This document shows, one piece after another, positions 59,724 to 64,000 of a DNA stretch of 64,000 bases; the first letter of the stretch is position 1, and each line of letters starts with the position of its first letter. Below the pieces are notes generated by a model. It had not been told where the DNA came from, did not search any database, and saw only the letters and a program-made list of their open reading frames with translations. The translations under genes were made by a program, and so were the position numbers. The stretch is from Dysgonomonadaceae bacterium zrk40 (GTDB taxonomy: Bacteria > Bacteroidota > Bacteroidia > Bacteroidales > Dysgonomonadaceae), in assembly GCA_016916535.1 (NCBI GenBank), contig CP070276.1, positions 2,232,001-2,296,000 on the forward strand. The letters are read 5' to 3'.

Positions 59724-60916
59724 TGGACCTCCTGCAGCAGATCCGTCTCCTGACGGAGCAACTCTTCCCGGAGGTGGTTGGTCATTACCGCCACCTCCAC
59801 AGCCATCCCGAGCTCTCCTACCGGGAGCAGGAGACGGCTGCATACATCGCCGCCTTCCTGCAAAAGGAGGGGATCTCATTCCGGAGCGGAATCGGCGGCT
59901 ACGGTATTGTGGCTGAGGTGAAGGGGGAGAAGGAGTTGTCGGAGAGCTGCATCGCCTTCGTGGCCGACATGGATGCGCTGCCGGTGCAGGAGGAGAACGA
60001 TGTCTCCTACCGGTCGCTGAACGAGGGGGTGATGCACGCCTGCGGCCATGATGCTCAGGCGGCTGCACTGATGGGTGCGGTGAAGATGCTCCACTCGCTG
60101 CGCCAACATTTTGCCGGCACGCTGCTCTTCGTCTTCCAGCCGGGTGAGGAGCAATCGCCCGGGGGTGCTTCCCTGATGTTGCGCGACAATCTCTTCGGGG
60201 CTTACAACCCCTGCATGATAATTAAACAGCATGCCTACATTGACCTGCCGGCCGGACATGTGGCCTTTCAGAGCGGCACGGTGATGGCCTCGGCCGACGA
60301 GGTGCACCTCACCGTGAAGGGTCAGGGTGGACATGGTGCCCTCCCGCACGAGCTGAACGACAACGTGCTGGCCGCCTCGCAGATTGTGGTGGCCATGCAG
60401 CAGCTGGCCAGTCGCAGGAGCAATCCCTTCCATCCCATCGTACTCTCCTTTGGGCGTTTCATTGCTGCCGGTGCCACCAACGTGATCCCACCGGAGGTGA
60501 CACTCGCCGGCTCCCTGCGCTGCATGAACGAGGAGGAGCGGCGGAAGATGCTTGGGTTGATCCCGCAAATCGCTTCCGACACTGCAGCAGCCTACGGCTG
60601 CCGGTGTGAGGCAGTGCTGCCGGAAGGGTATCCCTGCGTGATCAGTGACGAGACAGTCACCCGGGAGGTCAAAGTTGCGGCGGCTGAATGGCTGGGCGCA
60701 GAGCGGGTGGGGGAATACCCGCGACGGATGACAGCCGACGACTTCGGCTTCTTCACCCAACAATACCCTTGCTGCTATTACCGTTTCGGGGTGTCGCCAA
60801 CAAACAAAAGATCAGGAGCCCTCCACTCCGGTAGCTTCCTCATCGACGAGGAGGCGCTGCGCACCGCCACCGGACTGCCTGCTGCCATAGCTTTAAAATG
60901 CTTAAAAATGGAGTGA
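59723..60916 (+). CDS. M20-family amidohydrolase
   Basis: 397 residues with the M20D layout: HLHSHPELSYREQET near the start, DMDALPVQEEN, the metal-binding HACGHDAQ (~108-115), PGEEQSPGGA with the catalytic Glu, and a lid domain. It probably cleaves N-acyl amino acids or similar amides in the cytoplasm; the substrate is not evident. Co-transcribed behind the DUF1015 gene. Confidence 0.92.
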   Translation: MDLLQQIRLLTEQLFPEVVGHYRHLHSHPELSYREQETAAYIAAFLQKEGISFRSGIGGYGIVAEVKGEKELSESCIAFVADMDALPVQEENDVSYRSLNEGVMHACGHDAQAAALMGAVKMLHSLRQHFAGTLLFVFQPGEEQSPGGASLMLRDNLFGAYNPCMIIKQHAYIDLPAGHVAFQSGTVMASADEVHLTVKGQGGHGALPHELNDNVLAASQIVVAMQQLASRRSNPFHPIVLSFGRFIAAGATNVIPPEVTLAGSLRCMNEEERRKMLGLIPQIASDTAAAYGCRCEAVLPEGYPCVISDETVTREVKVAAAEWLGAERVGEYPRRMTADDFGFFTQQYPCCYYRFGVSPTNKRSGALHSGSFLIDEEALRTATGLPAAIALKCLKME

Positions 60917-61003
60917 TTTGATTTGGTTGATGTTCAGAGATCCGAATATTTTACTATTTTTGCATAAAACAACCTATTTTACTGACAGATTAAAACTTAC
61001 ACT

Positions 61004-61465
61004 ATGGCACAACATGAACTGGATGAGTTGGATGAGAAGATTTTGCGAATGATCATCGACAACGCACGCATACCCTTTCTGGAGGTGGCCCGCGAATGCG
61101 GTGTCTCTGGAGCGGCAATTCACCAGCGGGTGCAGAAACTCATACAACTTGGCGTGGTGAAAGGTTCGGAGTTTATCGTGGATGCGGAAAAGATCGGCTT
61201 CGAGACATGTGCCTATGTGGGGATTTTTCTCACTTCTCCTTCAACGTTCGATTTTGTGGTGAAAGAGCTGGAAAAGATTCCCGAGGTGGTGGAGTGTTAC
61301 TACACTACCGGTCAGTACGACCTGCTTATCAAGGTCTACGCGAAGAACAACAAAGATCTGCTGCGCATCATCCACTCGGAACTACAACCCCTGGGCCTCT
61401 CCCGTACCGAGACCTTGATCTGCTTCAAGGATGGCTTCCGCAAGAAATTGCCGGTGAAATTGTAA
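61004..61465 (+). CDS. Lrp/AsnC-family transcriptional regulator
   Basis: 153 residues: an N-terminal helix-turn-helix (DELDEKILRMIIDNARIPFLEVARECGVSG) and a C-terminal RAM ligand-binding domain (YYTTGQYDLLIKVYAKN). Amino-acid-responsive regulators of this family act as octamers; ligand and targets unknown. TATTTTTG at 60955-60962 may be a -7 element. Confidence 0.94.
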   Translation: MAQHELDELDEKILRMIIDNARIPFLEVARECGVSGAAIHQRVQKLIQLGVVKGSEFIVDAEKIGFETCAYVGIFLTSPSTFDFVVKELEKIPEVVECYYTTGQYDLLIKVYAKNNKDLLRIIHSELQPLGLSRTETLICFKDGFRKKLPVKL

Positions 61466-61563
61466 CCGGTTTCCTAAGAAATGATTAACCACCATACTAC
61501 ATTGTGTGACTACACGAAGGAGCTATATCAAAAAATCGACCCCTCCTGTGTCACTGCTGCCGC

Positions 61564-61731
61564 ATGCTGCGCCATACCGATGCAGGTGCCGGCTTCATGC
61601 ATGAGTCCTTTCACAAGGACGACCCTGCAAAATTCACCCGCAGCTGGTTTGCCTGGGTCAATACCCTCTTTGGGGAATTGATCGTCGACCTCGATAAGAA
61701 AGGGAAAATGAACCTGGTAAACAGCCTTTAA
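61564..61731 (+). pseudogene. C-terminal remnant of a GH125 exo-alpha-mannosidase
   Basis: About 55 codons from ATG 61564 to TAA 61731 read HTDAGAGFMHESFHKDD, then FTRSWFAWVNTLFGELI, which is the C-terminal signature of GH125 alpha-1,6-mannosidases. A full-length enzyme is ~430-480 residues; the rest is missing. A short ATG frame at 61481 runs into it in another frame and is not a recognisable N-terminus. It sits just before a GH92 alpha-mannosidase, so a mannoside locus seems to have decayed. Confidence 0.75.
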
Positions 61732-61749
61732 CCCCTGCAAGACAAAAAT

Positions 61750-64000
61750 ATGAAAAGATATACATTGGCACTCAGCCTGCTGCTGAGCCTGACAGCTCCT
61801 CTGGCCGGAAAGGCTTATGACGACCCCGTGGATTACGTGAATGTACTGATGGGTACCCAGTCGGAGTTCGCTCTCTCCAACGGCAACACCTACCCGGCCA
61901 TCGCACGTCCCTGGGGGATGAATTTCTGGACACCCCAGACCCGCAAGATGGGTGACGGATGGCAATATGCCTATACCGACAACAAGCTGAACGGCTTCAA
62001 GCAGACCCATCAGCCCAGTCCCTGGATGAATGACTACGGTCAGTTTGCCATCATGCCGATGACCGACAGGATGGAGTTTGCGCAGGAGAAACGGGCAAGC
62101 TGGTATTCCCATAAGGCTGAGGTGGCGAAGCCCTACTATTACAGTGCCTATCTGGCCGACTACGACATCACCACCGAGATCTCTCCCACTGAGCGGGCTG
62201 CCATTTTCCGCTTTACCTTCCCCGAGACAGACAGCGCCATCGTGTTGGTGGATGCCTTCGACAAGGGATCCGCAGTGGAAATTATCCCCGGGAATAATGC
62301 TATTGTCGGCTACACCACCCGCAATAGCGGCGGTGTTCCTGAAAACTTCAAAAACTACTTCGTGGTGCTCTTCGATAAATCCTTTACGTTGCACCGTGCG
62401 GTGAAAGATGGTGAGATACTGGATGAGGAACTCGCTGCTGACGGAAGCCACACCGGTGCTTTCATCGGTTTTGCCACCCACCGTGGTGAGCAGGTGGTGG
62501 CCCGCGTGGCCTCCTCATTCATCAGCTATGAACAGGCGTGGCAGAACCTGAAAGAGGTCACCGGCAAATCGTTTGAACAGGTGAAACAGGAGGGTCGCAA
62601 TGACTGGAACAAGGTGCTTGGCAGGATTGAGGTGGAGGGTGGCAACCTCGACCAGAAGCGTACCTTCTACTCCACGCTCTATCGTTCCACCCTCTTCCCC
62701 AGGAAGTTTCACGAGGTGGACGCCGATGGCAATATCATTCACTACAGTCCCTACAACGGAAAGGTCCTTCCCGGCTACATGTATACCGATACCGGCTTCT
62801 GGGATACTTTCCGTGCGCTCTTCCCCCTGCTCAATCTGGTCTACCCCTCGGTGAACGCTGAGATTCAGGAGGGGCTGGTCAATACCTACAAGGAGAGTGG
62901 TTTCCTGCCCGAGTGGGCCAGCCCCGGCCACCGCGGCATCATGATTGGTAACAACTCCGCTTCGGTGGTAGCGGATGCCTGGCTGAAAGGGGTTCGCGGT
63001 TATGACATTGAAACGCTTTACGAAGCGATGCTTCACGGCACCGAGCACGTACATCCGCAGGTCTCTTCTACCGGGCGTCTCGGCCATGAGTACTACAACA
63101 CCCTGGGTTATGTACCCTACGACGTGAAGATCAACGAGAACGCCGCACGCACGCTGGAGTATGCCTATGCCGACTGGACCATCTACAAGCTGGCCAGGGA
63201 GCTGAAGCGCCCACAGGCGGAGATCGATCTCTTTGCCAAAAGAAGCCGGAACTACCGCAATCTTTACTCTCCTGAGCACAAGCTGATGCGTGGCCGCAAC
63301 AAGGATGGCTCCTTCCAGTCGCCCTTCAGCCCCACCAAGTGGGGGGATGCCTTCACCGAAGGGAACAGCTGGCATTACACCTGGTCGGTGTTCCACGATC
63401 CGCAGGGGTTGATCGACTTGATGGGAGGCAACAGGGCTTTCGTGGAGATGCTCGACTCGGTATTCGTGATGCCCCCACTCTTCGACGACAGCTACTACGG
63501 CGGGGTGATTCATGAGATCCGTGAGATGCAGATCACGAACATGGGACAGTATGCACACGGCAACCAGCCCATCCAACATATGATTTATCTCTACAACTAC
63601 GCGGGTGAGCCATGGAAGGCTCAGTACCGGGTGCGAGAGGTGATGGACAAGCTCTACACACCCCATCCCGACGGTTATTGCGGGGATGAGGACAATGGTC
63701 AGACATCGGCATGGTATGTCTTCTCTTCCCTCGGTTTTTACCCTGTCTGCCCGGGTAGCGACCAGTATGTGATCGGTTCACCACTCTTCAACAAGATGAC
63801 ACTACACCTGGAGAATGGAAACAGGGTGGAAATAAATGCACCCAACAACGCACACGAAACTCGTTTTGTCTCCTCGGTAGAGCTCAACGGCAGAAGCTAC
63901 ACGAAGAACTACTTCACCCACGGTGAACTGATGGAGGGGGCAAAGATTGACTTCACCATGTCGGAGAAACCGAACAGGGAGAGAGGTATCCGCAAGTCGG
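61750..64000 (+). CDS. GH92 family alpha-mannosidase, 3' end outside the window
   Basis: 750 codons from ATG 61750 to the window end, with no stop. A signal peptide is clear (MKRYTLALSLLLSL, then GKAYDD). GH92 features: NVLMGTQSE and NGNTYPAIARPWGMNFW at the N-terminal domain, TDTGFWDTFRALFPL and GNQPIQHMIYLY in the catalytic barrel, and the CGDEDNGQTSAWYVFSSLGFYPVCPG block. Ca2+-dependent exo-acting alpha-mannosidase of the periplasm or surface; linkage specificity not evident. Confidence 0.95.
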   Translation, partial: MKRYTLALSLLLSLTAPLAGKAYDDPVDYVNVLMGTQSEFALSNGNTYPAIARPWGMNFWTPQTRKMGDGWQYAYTDNKLNGFKQTHQPSPWMNDYGQFAIMPMTDRMEFAQEKRASWYSHKAEVAKPYYYSAYLADYDITTEISPTERAAIFRFTFPETDSAIVLVDAFDKGSAVEIIPGNNAIVGYTTRNSGGVPENFKNYFVVLFDKSFTLHRAVKDGEILDEELAADGSHTGAFIGFATHRGEQVVARVASSFISYEQAWQNLKEVTGKSFEQVKQEGRNDWNKVLGRIEVEGGNLDQKRTFYSTLYRSTLFPRKFHEVDADGNIIHYSPYNGKVLPGYMYTDTGFWDTFRALFPLLNLVYPSVNAEIQEGLVNTYKESGFLPEWASPGHRGIMIGNNSASVVADAWLKGVRGYDIETLYEAMLHGTEHVHPQVSSTGRLGHEYYNTLGYVPYDVKINENAARTLEYAYADWTIYKLARELKRPQAEIDLFAKRSRNYRNLYSPEHKLMRGRNKDGSFQSPFSPTKWGDAFTEGNSWHYTWSVFHDPQGLIDLMGGNRAFVEMLDSVFVMPPLFDDSYYGGVIHEIREMQITNMGQYAHGNQPIQHMIYLYNYAGEPWKAQYRVREVMDKLYTPHPDGYCGDEDNGQTSAWYVFSSLGFYPVCPGSDQYVIGSPLFNKMTLHLENGNRVEINAPNNAHETRFVSSVELNGRSYTKNYFTHGELMEGAKIDFTMSEKPNRERGIRKS

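Overview
The window looks like the chromosome of a member of the Bacteroidota, order Bacteroidales, plausibly Dysgonomonadaceae (the family is inferred). The signs are a DUF4270 lipoprotein beside a starch-synthase-domain gene and panC/panD, an S46 dipeptidyl peptidase, a DUF4488 lipoprotein, many lipoboxes, TTTG / TAnnTTTG-type promoters, and GH9 and GH92 glycosidases. Genes are dense and on both strands.

Layout. 1-6.4 kb: the guaA 3' end, a PgpH-type 7TM-HD phosphodiesterase, two Stealth-family sugar-phosphate transferases tail to tail, and gltX. 6.6-10.6 kb: a minus-strand run of an epimerase, dapB, lepB and a WbqC-like gene. 10.7-16.1 kb: rnr, then a surface-glycan cluster (flippase, FkbM methyltransferase, GT2). 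16.3-28.6 kb: queG, ruvB, the DUF4270 lipoprotein, a GT5-domain protein, panC, panD, a MATE transporter, a beta-barrel-like protein, ligA, a coiled-coil membrane protein and glutaminase. 28.7-41.3 kb: an S46 peptidase with the DPP11-type arginine, a DUF4488 lipoprotein, O-acetylhomoserine sulfhydrylase, a ROK regulator, a membrane pyrophosphatase, malate dehydrogenase, a DUF1858/DUF2249 protein with a DUF438-hemerythrin-PAS protein, and a Tat-exported oxidoreductase. 41.36-43.93 kb: a complete IS21-family element with a 7-bp target duplication. 44-45.9 kb: aspS and tRNA-Pro(TGG).

46-55.2 kb is an AT-rich accessory island next to tRNA-Pro. It holds a structured intergenic region, a group II intron with its maturase, and five minus-strand genes: a 5-cytosine DNA methyltransferase, a GHKL (MORC/MutL-like) ATPase, a DEDDh exonuclease, a SIR2-domain NADase-like protein and a HerA-type ATPase. 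It ends in a fragment of a tyrosine recombinase. SIR2+HerA is a known antiphage pair, and methyltransferase+GHKL ATPase is a known restriction-like pairing. The exonuclease fits neither, lies in the same reading frame as the SIR2 gene, and is separated from it by one TAA; the SIR2 frame then has no ATG, GTG or TTG before its NAD-binding motif. This is the best candidate here for an undescribed arrangement.

55.3-64 kb returns to core-like sequence: a GH9 glycosidase, a DMP19-like protein, a DUF1015 protein, an M20 amidohydrolase, an Lrp/AsnC regulator, a decayed GH125 tail, and a GH92 alpha-mannosidase that runs off the window.
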